DNA of 64,000 bases, taken from Azospirillum sp051124815. GTDB lineage: Bacteria; Pseudomonadota; Alphaproteobacteria; Azospirillales; Azospirillaceae. The position numbers were made by a program, and so were the translations under genes. The stretch spans positions 248,001 to 312,000 of the forward strand of contig NZ_CP118486.1 of assembly GCF_051124815.1 (NCBI RefSeq). Direction: 5' to 3'. Below are positions 42,520 to 52,121 of the stretch, piece after piece (position 1 is the stretch's first letter; each line of letters begins with the position of its first letter). Under the pieces are notes generated by a model that was given only the letters and a program-made list of their open reading frames with translations, was not told where the DNA came from and ran no database searches.

Positions 42520-43878
42520 ATGTCGGAAGCCGAAGCCGCCGTGCCGCCCCCCAGCGCCTGGCGATACTCCAGCCAGGACGGGGACGGCCGGCCAAGCCTG
42601 CCGGAGGTCCATGCCTCAATCGCGGTGCCGCAGGGCGGCCTGTGGCTGCGCCGGCTGCTGGCCTTCGCCGGGCCGGGCTACATGGTGTCGGTCGGCTACA
42701 TGGACCCCGGCAACTGGGCGACCGATCTCGCCGGCGGGTCGCAATTCGGCTATACGCTGCTGTCCGTCATCATGCTGTCGAACCTGATGGCGATCCTGCT
42801 GCAGTCGCTTGCCGCGCGGCTGGGCATCGTCACCGGGCGCGATCTGGCCCAGGCCTGCCGCGACCATTACCCGCGCCCGATCAACCTGACGCTGTGGGTG
42901 GCATGCGAGGCGGCGATCATCGCCTGCGACCTTGCCGAGGTGATCGGCACTGCCATCGCGCTGAACCTGCTGTTCGGCATCCCGCTGATCGGCGGCGCCC
43001 TGATCACCGCGCTCGACGCCTTCCTGGTGCTGCTGCTGATGCAGCGGGGTTTCCGCTATCTCGAGGCCTTCGTCGTCGCCCTGCTGACCATCATCGCCGG
43101 CTGCTTCCTGGTGCAGATCGTCGCCGCTGCCCCGCCGGTCGCCGCCGTCCTCCACGGCTTCATCCCGACGACGGAAGTGGTGACCAACCCCGGCATGCTC
43201 TATGTCGCCATCGGCATCCTCGGCGCCACGGTGATGCCGCACAACCTGTACCTCCACTCCTCCATCGTGCAGACGCGGGCCTATCCGCGGACGGAGGAGG
43301 GGCGGCGCGACGCCATCACCTGGGCCACGGTCGACAGCACCATCGCACTGATGCTGGCCCTGTTCGTCAACGCCGCCATCCTGATCCTGGCCGCCAGCGT
43401 CTTCCATGGCAGCGGCCATACCGAGGTGGCGGAGATCGGCGAGGCGTTCGAGCTGCTGTCGCCGCTGCTCGGCCTCGGCATCGCCTCCACCCTGTTCGCC
43501 GTGGCGCTGTTGGCGTCGGGCCTGAACTCCACGGTGACGGCGACGCTGGCCGGGCAGATCGTGATGGAGGGGTTCCTGCGGCTTCGCCTGCCGCACTGGG
43601 CGCGCCGGCTGCTGACCCGTGGGCTCGCCATCATCCCGGTGGTGGTGGTGACGGCGCTCTATGGTGAAAGCGGCACGGCGCAGCTGCTGGTGTTCAGCCA
43701 GGTCGTGCTCTCGATGCAGCTTCCGTTCGCGGTCATCCCGCTGGTCCGCTTCGTCACCGACCGCGGCAAGATGGGCCGCTTCGCCGTTCCCGGCTGGATC
43801 GCCGGCCTGTCCTGGATCGTCGCCGGCGTCATCGTCGTGCTGAACCTGAAGCTGCTCTACGACACGGTTCTCGGCTGA
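42520..43878 (+). CDS. mntH: Manganese/divalent cation transporter MntH (Nramp)
   Basis: 452 aa, about eleven membrane helices. It carries the Nramp metal motif DPGNW (SVGYMDPGNWATD) in helix 1 and MPHNLYLHS in helix 6, whose Asp, Asn and Met bind Mn(II). It imports manganese coupled to protons. Start at ATG 42520 after CGGGAG; a longer open frame starts at 42481. Regulated by the divergent mntR through the palindrome in between. Confidence 0.92.
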   Translation: MSEAEAAVPPPSAWRYSSQDGDGRPSLPEVHASIAVPQGGLWLRRLLAFAGPGYMVSVGYMDPGNWATDLAGGSQFGYTLLSVIMLSNLMAILLQSLAARLGIVTGRDLAQACRDHYPRPINLTLWVACEAAIIACDLAEVIGTAIALNLLFGIPLIGGALITALDAFLVLLLMQRGFRYLEAFVVALLTIIAGCFLVQIVAAAPPVAAVLHGFIPTTEVVTNPGMLYVAIGILGATVMPHNLYLHSSIVQTRAYPRTEEGRRDAITWATVDSTIALMLALFVNAAILILAASVFHGSGHTEVAEIGEAFELLSPLLGLGIASTLFAVALLASGLNSTVTATLAGQIVMEGFLRLRLPHWARRLLTRGLAIIPVVVVTALYGESGTAQLLVFSQVVLSMQLPFAVIPLVRFVTDRGKMGRFAVPGWIAGLSWIVAGVIVVLNLKLLYDTVLG

Positions 43879-43956
43879 TCCTTGTTGTGCAATTGAAGGG
43901 ACGCTTTATCTGAGGCAACGTCCCGTTCGTTTGCGCATTTTCGCGGAGGACCAGAG

Positions 43957-44391
43957 ATGACCATCGGCCGGCGTCCGACGATTTGGGCCTTGCGCGGCGG
44001 ATGCCTCGCCGCCGCCCTTCTGGCGAGTTCTTGCGCCAACCCGCAGGCGGAACTGGCGCTGCGCGCACCCGCGGCGATGGTCGGCATGAGCAAGGCCGGC
44101 CTGCTGTCCTGTGCCGGGGTGCCGGAACGCTCCGCCGTCGCCGGCGATGCGGAATATCTGGTCTACACCCGCCGGCAGACGCTGGTCGACCGCGATGTGG
44201 ATTGGGAGCCTAGCCCCTGGCTCGGCCCACGCGGCCCAATGCTGTGGCAGCGCGACGTGACCACATGGTCGCGCACCTACAGCTGCGAAGCCACCTTCGA
44301 ACTGCATGGCGGGCAGGTCACCGCCGTCCACTACAACGACCGGCGCGATCCCACGCTCTGCTACCAGATCGTCGGAAATTGCGTACGGTAA
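43957..44391 (+). CDS. Putative lipoprotein, unknown function
   Basis: 144 aa. A signal with a lipobox (LLASSCANPQ, Cys near residue 27) precedes a small domain of the kind seen in BamE-like proteins: MVGMSKAGLLSCAGVPERSAVAGDAEYLVY, a pattern of 'helix, then Pro, then beta'. Five cysteines are in the mature part. It stands alone on the strand between mntH and a basic small protein gene. No known family match. Confidence 0.6.
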   Translation: MTIGRRPTIWALRGGCLAAALLASSCANPQAELALRAPAAMVGMSKAGLLSCAGVPERSAVAGDAEYLVYTRRQTLVDRDVDWEPSPWLGPRGPMLWQRDVTTWSRTYSCEATFELHGGQVTAVHYNDRRDPTLCYQIVGNCVR

Positions 44392-44553
44392 AGGCCGACT
44401 GCCGGCGAACGGTCCAACCGATTCCGGTTGGCATGCGCCCAATGGCATGAGCCTATGTGACTTTCCGGAGATCATCTTGTGATTGGCTGCGCCGGACGGG
44501 CCGGGCGGCTATGCTCCCCGCCGCGGTGAAGGATCGAAAGCGGGGGAGAGGGC

Positions 44554-44934
44554 ATGGCGACCAGACGGCGAAAGCTGCCACGCAAGCGCAAGGGCCGGCA
44601 GGCGACCGCGGTTCGCGGCGCGGCGGCGGAGCCGATCAACACGGGCCGGCCGTCCCAAGGCGGTCTGACCACCGCCGTGAGAGGGACGTCGGCGGCGGCC
44701 ACGGCCAAGGCGGCCAAGGCCCGCGGCCGGGTGCGCTACGTGCCCACCCCCGATGCCGCCGCCGGACGCTTCCTCAGCCCGGAGCAGCAGTTTCTGCTGA
44801 AGAAGCGGCGAGAGGCGGAACAGCGCGAAGCCAAGGACCGCCGCACCGCCTTCGCCATCATCCTGGTGCTGGTCCTGCTGGTGGCCGGGGCGGTCGCCGG
44901 TCTGGTCTGGCTCTGGCGCTCATCCGCGCTTTGA
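44554..44934 (+). CDS. Small basic protein with C-terminal membrane anchor
   Basis: 126 aa. The N-terminus is extremely basic (MATRRRKLPRKRKGRQ), the middle is Ala/Gly rich with RYVPTPDAAAGRFLSPEQQ, then a charged helix (LLKKRREAEQREAKDRR) precedes a single membrane helix (AFAIILVLVLLVAGAVAGLVWLW). It resembles a tail-anchored protein. I do not recognise the family. GGGGAGAGGGC precedes the start. Confidence 0.55.
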   Translation: MATRRRKLPRKRKGRQATAVRGAAAEPINTGRPSQGGLTTAVRGTSAAATAKAAKARGRVRYVPTPDAAAGRFLSPEQQFLLKKRREAEQREAKDRRTAFAIILVLVLLVAGAVAGLVWLWRSSAL

Positions 44935-44961
44935 CCTGAACGCCGCCCGGACTTCGTGCCG

Positions 44962-45498
44962 TCAGTGCGTCGCCCCGGAAAGCGCGGCGGCATAGCGCTC
45001 CGCCAGCAGCGGGCTGGCAGCGGCGCAGGCCTCGGCGACGAGGCGGGAGCCCTCGACATAGGCTTCGGCCCGTTCGACGCTCCAGGACAGCGGGCGTTCG
45101 ACCGCCAGCGCCTGCAGAATCGAGATCTGCTCGGCCAGCTTGATGCGCTTGGCCCCCTCCGGCGCGGCGGCGAGGCGCGCGGCCTGGATCGCCTTGCGCT
45201 CGGAAATCGCCTTGCCGACATCCTCCGGCGCGTCGCTGACCGCAGCGACGAGGTCGGCGACCTCCCGGCCGAAGCGCTCGGCCAGATCGGCAACGGTGGT
45301 CAGCCCGTCCTCGACCGCGTCGTGCAGCCAGGCCGCGGCGATCTCGACCGGGGTTCCGCCGGCCTGCGACACCAGTTCCGCCGTTTCCGACAGGTGCGAA
45401 ACGAAGGGCGTGCGCGCCCGGTCGGGCCGATAGGTGCCTTCGTGCAGTTCCGCCGCATAGCGCAACGCCGCGACGATCACGTCCTTGTCCATAGACAT
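44962..45498 (-). CDS. HD-domain (SpoT/MESH1-like) hydrolase
   Basis: 178 aa. The HD metal-binding set is readable: His in AELHEGTYR, His in FVSHLSETAELV, the HD in AAWLHDAVEDGLT with the adjacent ED, and a later Asp (AAVSDAP). This order matches the (p)ppGpp hydrolase domain of SpoT/MESH1 small alarmone hydrolases. There is no synthetase domain. Nucleotide hydrolysis is likely; substrate is not certain. Confidence 0.75.
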   Translation of the reverse strand: MSMDKDVIVAALRYAAELHEGTYRPDRARTPFVSHLSETAELVSQAGGTPVEIAAAWLHDAVEDGLTTVADLAERFGREVADLVAAVSDAPEDVGKAISERKAIQAARLAAAPEGAKRIKLAEQISILQALAVERPLSWSVERAEAYVEGSRLVAEACAAASPLLAERYAAALSGATH

Positions 45499-45668
45499 AT
45501 GCTCTCCTCCGTGCCGCTGTCAGGCAGGCGGGCGGCGCCTGCGGCGGGACGGCGACGACGGCTGGTCCCGAAGGCTTGGCAGCGGATGCGGCGATGGTCC
45601 GCCCACGCAGGGCCGAAGTCCAGACCCTCGGCCGGCGGCAGATCGCCGCGGCCCGGCCGGCACGGAGA

Positions 45669-46535
45669 TCACGCGGGCGTCAGGACCCGCGACGGGGCGG
45701 CATAGACGGTGAAGCGGCCGTCGCGCACATAGGCGACCACCCCCACGCCGACCGCCTCGGCGAATCCCACACAGAGCGATGTCGGGGCGGAAATGGCGGC
45801 GATCAGCGGGATGCCGGCCGCCGCGGTCTTGTGGACCATCTCGAAGGAGCAGCGGCTCGACACCACGACGAAGCCGTCGGCGGGATCGACACATGCGCGG
45901 GCCAGCGCGCCGATCAGCTTGTCGAGCGCATTGTGCCGCCCGACATCCTCGCGCACGGCGACCAGCCGCCCGTCGGGACGGGCAAAGCCGGCGGCATGGA
46001 CGGCCCCGGTCGCCCGGTTCAGCCGCTGCCCCGACGGCAGGGCGGCCATGGCGCGGCGGATCGCGTCGGGCGCGATGCGGGCGGTGGAGCGGACGGGGTC
46101 GAGCGGGCGCAGAGCCTCCACGAAGCTGTCGGTGCCGCAGCGCCCGCAGCCGGAGCCGCCCATCAGGTTGCGCTTGCGCCGCAGCAACGCGGCCAGCCGC
46201 TCCACCGGCAGTTCCATGCGGATGCGCACCCCGTCCGTCACCTCGTCGATGGCGGTGACGGCCAGTTCCCCGGCGCTGCCGACGATTCCCTCGCTCAGCG
46301 AGAATCCGGTGGCGAAATCCTCAAGGTCTGTCGGGGTCGCCAGCATGACGGAGAACAGGCCGCCGGCATAGACCAGACCGACCGGCACCTCGTCGATGAC
46401 CGTCTCCTCCCGCTCTGCCATCGCGGTTCCGGTGCAGACGGTCGCCGGCACCAGCCTGACACCCTCACGGGAAAGCGGGCGCGACAGGGCTGGCGGCGCG
46501 GGCGATGGGGCCGCCCAGGCGGTTGCGTGATCCAT
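45669..46535 (-). CDS. fdhD: Formate dehydrogenase accessory sulfurtransferase FdhD
   Basis: 288 aa. It has the loop GGSGCGRCGTDSF with the two catalytic Cys (CxxC type, CGRC) and the conserved segment VREDVGRHNALDKLIG. FdhD transfers sulfur to the molybdenum cofactor of formate dehydrogenase. No formate dehydrogenase gene is in the window, so it acts on an enzyme encoded elsewhere. It is a single gene. Confidence 0.88.
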   Translation of the reverse strand: MDHATAWAAPSPAPPALSRPLSREGVRLVPATVCTGTAMAEREETVIDEVPVGLVYAGGLFSVMLATPTDLEDFATGFSLSEGIVGSAGELAVTAIDEVTDGVRIRMELPVERLAALLRRKRNLMGGSGCGRCGTDSFVEALRPLDPVRSTARIAPDAIRRAMAALPSGQRLNRATGAVHAAGFARPDGRLVAVREDVGRHNALDKLIGALARACVDPADGFVVVSSRCSFEMVHKTAAAGIPLIAAISAPTSLCVGFAEAVGVGVVAYVRDGRFTVYAAPSRVLTPA

Positions 46536-46666
46536 GATGTGGCCGGGACCCTGGCTGCGGTGGACGGGCGGGTGAGGACGAGCGCCGGCCGATCCGTTCG
46601 CCGCAGCGCGCAGATATAACGCCGGAGCCGGACCATCGGTCCCGGCGTCATGCCTGCGTTGCCGAA

Positions 46667-47122
46667 TTAAGGTCCGACAGCCCCGTCGGCATCGTCGCCG
46701 ACCACGTCGTCCTCCGTCATGCCGAAGGCCGCACCCGGCTTCCGGTCCATCTCAGACGCCATATCGTCGTCTTCGGTGATGTCCTCTTCGGCGTCGCTCA
46801 TGCTGTCCTCGTCGGCGAGCGAGGTATCGGTGGTGTGCATCCAGCTGTTCTCGTCCGCCATCAGTTCGACGATCTCCTCCTCGGGTTCGTCGGTCTCCAC
46901 GATCTTCTGGTGGCCGCGGACCAGATTTTCGCGCAGGTCGGGCAGCGACAGCGTCTCGTCCGCGATCTCGCGCAGCGCGACGACCGGGTTCTTGTCGTTG
47001 TCGCGGTCGATCGACAGCGGCGCACCGCCGGCGATCTGGCGGGCACGCTGCGCCGCCATCACCACCAGATCGAAACGGTTGGGGATGAGAAGGACGCAAT
47101 CCTCGACGGTGACACGGGCCAT
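46667..47122 (-). CDS. rpoZ: RNA polymerase omega subunit
   Basis: 151 aa. The omega core is MARVTVEDCVLLIPNRFDLVVMAAQRARQIA with DRDNDKNPVVALREIADET. It helps assemble the RNA polymerase core and binds ppGpp. The C-terminal 80 residues are an acidic tail (EEEIVELMADE ... DAEEDITEDDD), which is longer than in E. coli. Start ATG at 47122; a TTG at 47149 is less likely. Confidence 0.88.
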   Translation of the reverse strand: MARVTVEDCVLLIPNRFDLVVMAAQRARQIAGGAPLSIDRDNDKNPVVALREIADETLSLPDLRENLVRGHQKIVETDEPEEEIVELMADENSWMHTTDTSLADEDSMSDAEEDITEDDDMASEMDRKPGAAFGMTEDDVVGDDADGAVGP

Positions 47123-47382
47123 TCCACAAATACTCCAGGCAAAGAACAAGGCTTTTCAGGGGCGGCCGGCAACCGCACCAACCCCTCGACCATTCAACAG
47201 CGCCGGCGGCCATTCGTACCCCCGCTCACTGGTCATATCGCATCGGAGGAATGGGGACCTGCCCCATCGGGGCGGGCCCTCATGCGATCTTGCGGGTCTA
47301 CAGCGGTAATCCGCCACGTCGGCGCGGACGAAAGCCGCCGCCGGCTGTTCAAGTGCCGTCGCTCCCCGCCCGTACATGGTTC

Positions 47383-50300
47383 ATGCCCACCGCCAGACCC
47401 TCTCCCCGGTCCTCCGCCCGGATCGCCCAGACCGACAGCCAGTTCGCCGAACGCCTCGCCCGCAGGGAGAGGCAGCAGGACCTGCTGGCCCGCTTCGGCA
47501 TCGCCGCCGTGAAAAGCGCCGACATCGACGCCCTGTTGCAAGAGGCGACCGCGCTCTGCGCCGAAGGGCTGGAGGCCGAACTGTGCAAGGCACTGGAAAG
47601 GGTGACGGATGCGGACGGTGCCGAGCGCCTGCTGGTCCTCGCCGGTGTCGGCTGGAACCCCGGCGTGGTCGGGCACCGCTCGCTCGACGCCGACCTCGCC
47701 TCCCCCGCCGGCTATGCGCTGAAGACGGGCGAGCCGGTGATCTCCAATGATCTCGGCATCGAATCCCGCTTCCGCTGTCCCGACCTGCTGGCCGAACATG
47801 GGGTGAAGCGCGCCATCAACGTCATCATCCGTGGCGAGGGCGAGCCGTTCGGCGTGCTGGAGGTCGACAGCCGCCGCGACGGCCGCTTCGACACCGCCGA
47901 CGCCGCCTTTCTCCAGGGGGTCGCCACCCTGCTGGGCGCCGCCATCGACCGCGCCCGCGACGCAGCCGAACGCCTGCGCACCGAGACGCTGCTGCGCGAG
48001 AACGAGACGCAGTTCCGCAGCCTCGCCAACCTGATCCCGCAATTGACCTGGATGGCGGACGCCAACGGCGCCGTCTATTGGTACAACCGGCGCTGGTACG
48101 AGTTCACCGGCGCCGAGCCGGGCGAGACCGAAGGCTGGAACTGGCGGAGCGTCCACCATCCCGACCATGTCGACCGCGCTTCGGACGGCTTCTTCCGCGC
48201 GATCCGGGCGGGGGAACCATGGGAGGATACCTTCCCACTGCGCGGCAAGGACGGCAAATACCGCTGGTTCCTGTCCCGCGCGGTGCCGGTGCTCGGCAGG
48301 GACGGCCGCATCCTGCGCTGGCTCGGCACCAACACCGACGTCACCGAACAGCGCCGCGCCGAATCCCGGGTGATGGAGGCGGAGCGACGGATGCAGCTGG
48401 CGCTCCGCGCCGCGCGGATCGGCGCCTGGTCCTGGAACCTGGAGGATGACCGCATCGAGGCCGATGCCCGGCTGCGCGAAATCTTCGACTTCACGGGCGA
48501 CGAGCCGATCCGCGGACAGGACGTGACCGGCCGCGTCCATCCCGACGACCAGCCGCGGATCGGCCAGATCATCGACACCGCCCGCCGCCGGCGCGGCGAA
48601 TATGACGCCGAATTCCGCATCCAGCTGCCGTCGGGCGAGGTGCGCTGGGCGGTGGCGCGCGGCGTGGTGACCGACGGCACGCCGGAGCGCAGCCTGACCC
48701 TGATCGGCGTCACCTGGGACACCACCGACGCCAAACGGGCGGAGGAGAGGCTGCGCCTCAGCGAAGCCCGCTTCCGCTCGCTGGTCGAGGCGACCGCCGC
48801 CATCGTCTGGAGCACGTCCGGCGCCGGCCGTTTCGAGACCCCGCAGCCGAGCTGGAGCAGCTTCACCGGCCAGACCTTCGACGAGCTGAAGGGCACCGGC
48901 TGGGTCGAGGCCATCCACCCCGACGACCGCCCCCACACCTCGGAGGCCTGGCGCGCCGCGCGGGCGGGGAAGACCGTCTACAAGGCGGAGCACCGCCTGC
49001 GCCGCTACGACGGCGTCTATCGCGACATGCTGGTCCGCGCCGTGCCGCTTTTGGACGCCGGCGGCACCGTGCAGGAATGGGTCGGCGTCCACACCGACAT
49101 CACCACCCGCCGCCGGGCGGAGGAGGCGCTGCGCGAGACGGAGGAACGTTACCGGCTGGCGGCGCAGGCGACCAACGACGCAATCTGGGACTGGAACCTG
49201 TCGTCCGACCGCATCCATTGGAACGAGGCGGTGCGCACCCTCTTCGGCTATGGCGAGGATGTGTCGGAGACCTCCGCCTCCTGGTGGATGGACCATATCC
49301 ATCCCGACGACCAGGACCATGTGGTGACCGGCATCCATGCGGTGATCGACGGCGGCGGCACGCGCTGGAACGACGAATACCGCTTCCGCCGCGCCGACGG
49401 CAGCTATGCCAGCATCCTCGACCGCGGCTTCGTCCTGCGCAGCCCGATCGGCCAGCCGTTGCGCATGATCGGCGCCATGCAGGACATCAGCGTGCGCAAG
49501 CGCGCGGAAGAGGAGCTGGAGGCCGCCCGCCTCGCCGCCGAGGAGGCCAACCGGGCCAAGAGCCTGTTCATCGCCAACATGAGCCACGAGCTGCGCACCC
49601 CGCTCAGCGCCGTCATCGGCTACACCGAGATGCTGGAGGAGGAGCTGGCCGACCTCGGCGTCGACAGCATGCTGCCCGACCTGGAGAAGATCGAGGCCAA
49701 CGCCCGCCATCTGCTGACCCTCATCAACGGCGTCCTCGACATCTCCAAGATCGAGGCCGGCAAGATGGAGGTGCATGGCGAGGACGCCGACGTCGCCGAC
49801 CTGACGCGCGAGGTCGCCGCGACGGTGGAAGCGCTGGTGTCGAAGAAGGGCAACCGGCTGGCGGTGGAGGTGGCGGACAACGTGGGCCGCATGCACACCG
49901 ACGTGGTGAAGGTGCGCCAATGCCTGTTCAACCTGTTGAGCAACGCCGCGAAGTTCACCGAGAACGGCACCGTCACCCTGTCGGTGGAACGGTCACCCGC
50001 CACACCTGCGGACATGGTCGTCTTCCGCGTCACCGACACCGGCATCGGCATGTCGCCGGAACAGGTCCGCCGGCTGTTCGAACGCTTCATGCAAGCCGAC
50101 AGTTCCACCACCCGCCGTTTCGGCGGGAGCGGGCTGGGTCTGGCGATCACCAAGGCCTTCGCCGACATGCTGGGCGGGGAGGTCGCGATCGACACCGCGC
50201 CGGCCAAGGGAACCAGCTTCACCCTGCGCCTGCCGGCCGACCTGCGGCACGGCCGCCTGTCCGGCGCAGCTGATTCCAACCCGATCCGCCTCGAAGAGCT

Positions 50301-51114
50301 GCCGTCGGCACAGTCCGCGCGCGAGACGATCCTGATCATCGACGACGAACAGGCGATGCGCGAACTCCTCGCCCGCTTCCTGCACCGCGAGGGCTACGGC
50401 GTGGCGCTGGCCGCCGACGGGCAGACCGGCCTGTCCATCGCCCGGCAAATCCGCCCGCGCGCCATCCTGCTCGACGTGATGATGCCGCGCACCGACGGCT
50501 GGTCGGTGCTGTCGGTGCTGAAGGCCGAACCCGACCTCGCCGACATTCCGGTCATCATCATTTCGTCCCGCCGCGAGAAGGGGCTGGCGCTGTCGCTGGG
50601 GGCTGCCGACTATTTCACCAAGCCGGTGGACTGGCAGCGCCTGCACCGGGTGCTGAGCGGCCTCAGCGGGCAGGCGCCAGGCTCGGCGCTGGTGCTGATG
50701 GAGGCCGACGAGACGCGCGCCCTACTGGGAACCGAACTGGAGCGCGACGGCTGGCAGGTCGGCGAAGCGGAGACGGAGGCGGACGCCTTCCGCCAACTCG
50801 CCGCCGCCATCCCGACCGTGATCCTGCTTGATCCCTATATGGCGGGGATGGACGGCTTCGCCTTCCTCAAGGCGCTGTGCCGCAACCCGGACTGGAGCCG
50901 CATTCCCGTCATCGTCGTCGCCGCCCAGGAGATCGGGCGCGACGAGACCGAGGAACTGCGCGGCCGGGTCCGCGACATCATCCCGATGGCAGAGGATGGA
51001 TCGGACGGGATGATCGAAGAGTTGAAGGAAGCGATCGCACGCCTGCGGCCCCCTCCACCCGAACCGGGAACGGGAGCGGGACGGGCGGACGGAAGGAGAG
51101 GTACCGATGGCTAA
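47383..51114 (+). CDS. Large GAF/multi-PAS hybrid histidine kinase with two receivers
   Basis: 1243 aa, no membrane helix. Order: GAF (about 35-190), four PAS/PAC units (about 205-325, 330-455, 460-580, 590-710), HisKA with H735 in NMSHELRTPLSAV, HATPase (TDTGIGM and FGGSGLGLAITKAF), then two receivers. Receiver 1 (about 980-1095) has ILLDVMMPRTDG and the Lys in YFTKPVD. Receiver 2 (about 1105-1220) keeps ILLDPYMAGMDG, but its conserved Lys-Pro region reads IIPMAED, so it looks partly degenerate. The start at 47383 begins before the GAF; an ATG at 47251 is also in frame, but the added residues are not domain-like. It overlaps the next receiver gene by 8 bp. Confidence 0.83.
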   Translation: MPTARPSPRSSARIAQTDSQFAERLARRERQQDLLARFGIAAVKSADIDALLQEATALCAEGLEAELCKALERVTDADGAERLLVLAGVGWNPGVVGHRSLDADLASPAGYALKTGEPVISNDLGIESRFRCPDLLAEHGVKRAINVIIRGEGEPFGVLEVDSRRDGRFDTADAAFLQGVATLLGAAIDRARDAAERLRTETLLRENETQFRSLANLIPQLTWMADANGAVYWYNRRWYEFTGAEPGETEGWNWRSVHHPDHVDRASDGFFRAIRAGEPWEDTFPLRGKDGKYRWFLSRAVPVLGRDGRILRWLGTNTDVTEQRRAESRVMEAERRMQLALRAARIGAWSWNLEDDRIEADARLREIFDFTGDEPIRGQDVTGRVHPDDQPRIGQIIDTARRRRGEYDAEFRIQLPSGEVRWAVARGVVTDGTPERSLTLIGVTWDTTDAKRAEERLRLSEARFRSLVEATAAIVWSTSGAGRFETPQPSWSSFTGQTFDELKGTGWVEAIHPDDRPHTSEAWRAARAGKTVYKAEHRLRRYDGVYRDMLVRAVPLLDAGGTVQEWVGVHTDITTRRRAEEALRETEERYRLAAQATNDAIWDWNLSSDRIHWNEAVRTLFGYGEDVSETSASWWMDHIHPDDQDHVVTGIHAVIDGGGTRWNDEYRFRRADGSYASILDRGFVLRSPIGQPLRMIGAMQDISVRKRAEEELEAARLAAEEANRAKSLFIANMSHELRTPLSAVIGYTEMLEEELADLGVDSMLPDLEKIEANARHLLTLINGVLDISKIEAGKMEVHGEDADVADLTREVAATVEALVSKKGNRLAVEVADNVGRMHTDVVKVRQCLFNLLSNAAKFTENGTVTLSVERSPATPADMVVFRVTDTGIGMSPEQVRRLFERFMQADSSTTRRFGGSGLGLAITKAFADMLGGEVAIDTAPAKGTSFTLRLPADLRHGRLSGAADSNPIRLEELPSAQSARETILIIDDEQAMRELLARFLHREGYGVALAADGQTGLSIARQIRPRAILLDVMMPRTDGWSVLSVLKAEPDLADIPVIIISSRREKGLALSLGAADYFTKPVDWQRLHRVLSGLSGQAPGSALVLMEADETRALLGTELERDGWQVGEAETEADAFRQLAAAIPTVILLDPYMAGMDGFAFLKALCRNPDWSRIPVIVVAAQEIGRDETEELRGRVRDIIPMAEDGSDGMIEELKEAIARLRPPPPEPGTGAGRADGRRGTDG

Positions 51115-51493
51115 GCTGCTGCTGGTCGAGGATCACGAGGAAATCTGGGACTTCCTGTCGCGCCGGCTGAAGCGGCGCGGGTACGACGTCGTTCTTGCCT
51201 TCGACGGCCGCCAGGGCGTGGACATGGCGCGCGACGAGCGGCCGGACGTCATCCTGCTCGACATGAACCTGCCGGTCATCGACGGCTGGACCGCCGCCCG
51301 AGAATTGAAGGCGGGCCAGGAGACCGCCGGCATCCCGATCATCGCCCTGACCGCCCACGCCATGTCCGGTGACCGCGAGAAGACCTTGCAGGCGGGCTGC
51401 GACGACTACCACCCGAAGCCCATCGATTTCTCCCGCCTGCTGACCCAGATCGACACCGCCATGCAGCGCGGGCCGCAACCGGCCGGGGAGTAG
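51107..51493 (+). CDS. Stand-alone response regulator (CheY-like)
   Basis: 128 aa receiver domain only. It has the acidic pair (VEDHEE), the phosphoacceptor Asp in VILLDMNLPVIDGW, the T in ALTAHAM and the Lys in YHPKPIDF, all of the active set. It overlaps the end of the hybrid kinase gene by 8 bp, so it is probably its phosphorelay partner and complements the degenerate second receiver. No output domain. Confidence 0.85.
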   Translation: MAKLLLVEDHEEIWDFLSRRLKRRGYDVVLAFDGRQGVDMARDERPDVILLDMNLPVIDGWTAARELKAGQETAGIPIIALTAHAMSGDREKTLQAGCDDYHPKPIDFSRLLTQIDTAMQRGPQPAGE

Positions 51494-51500
51494 CCGCAGG

Positions 51501-52106
51501 ATGACCCAAGCCAAGCCAAGCCTGCCCAAGCCCAACCTGCTGACGCGGCTGTTCGGCGGCGCGCCGGATGCGCCCGCCCCGGCCCCATCCCCCGCTCCCA
51601 CCTCCGCCGGATCTGCGGAAACCGGCGAGGCGAGGACGCGCTTGGGACACGAGCCGGTGCTGCACACCATGCTGGCCCGCCAGATTCTGGACGCCCATCT
51701 GCGCAACCGCCACCAGCTGCTCGACCGCGCGCCGGCGGATTTCCGCGGATTCGGCGCGGAGGAGACCGATCTGCTGGTCCGCGCCATGGCCGCCGCCGCC
51801 CATGCCGACGGCGAGCTGGACGCGACGGAGCGCGGCCGGATCCGGAGCAGGCTCAACACCAGCAGCCTGGACGAGGAGGACCGCGACCGCCTGCAGCGGC
51901 AGGTCGAGGAGCCGCAATGCCTGGAGGAGCTGATCCGCCGGGTCGACGGCCCACGGATGGCCGCGCGCTTCTACGCCGTCTCGCTGGCGACGGTGGACAA
52001 GCACGCGCCGATCAACCGGTCCTACCTGCGCTATCTCGCCCAGCGCCTGGGCCTTCCCGCCGATCTGGTGGTCAGGCTCAACCGGCAGATGGGGCTGCGG
52101 CTGTAG
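51501..52106 (+). CDS. TerB-like/DUF533 protein
   Basis: 201 aa. A Pro/Ala-rich start (residues 15-40) precedes a TerB-like helical domain: LVRAMAAAAHADGELDATERGRIRSRL near the middle, with the HADG acidic motif typical of DUF533 and TerB proteins. The family has a tellurite-resistance or metal-binding link, but the role is not known. It starts 8 bp after the stand-alone receiver gene, in the same operon as the large kinase. Confidence 0.72.
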   Translation: MTQAKPSLPKPNLLTRLFGGAPDAPAPAPSPAPTSAGSAETGEARTRLGHEPVLHTMLARQILDAHLRNRHQLLDRAPADFRGFGAEETDLLVRAMAAAAHADGELDATERGRIRSRLNTSSLDEEDRDRLQRQVEEPQCLEELIRRVDGPRMAARFYAVSLATVDKHAPINRSYLRYLAQRLGLPADLVVRLNRQMGLRL

Positions 52107-52121
52107 GGCCGCCGCACCCGT

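Noticed and set aside
47233..49920. An 895-codon open frame on the minus strand opposite the hybrid kinase
   Set aside because: It mirrors the PAS-kinase codons. The plus strand has complete GAF/PAS/HisKA motifs.
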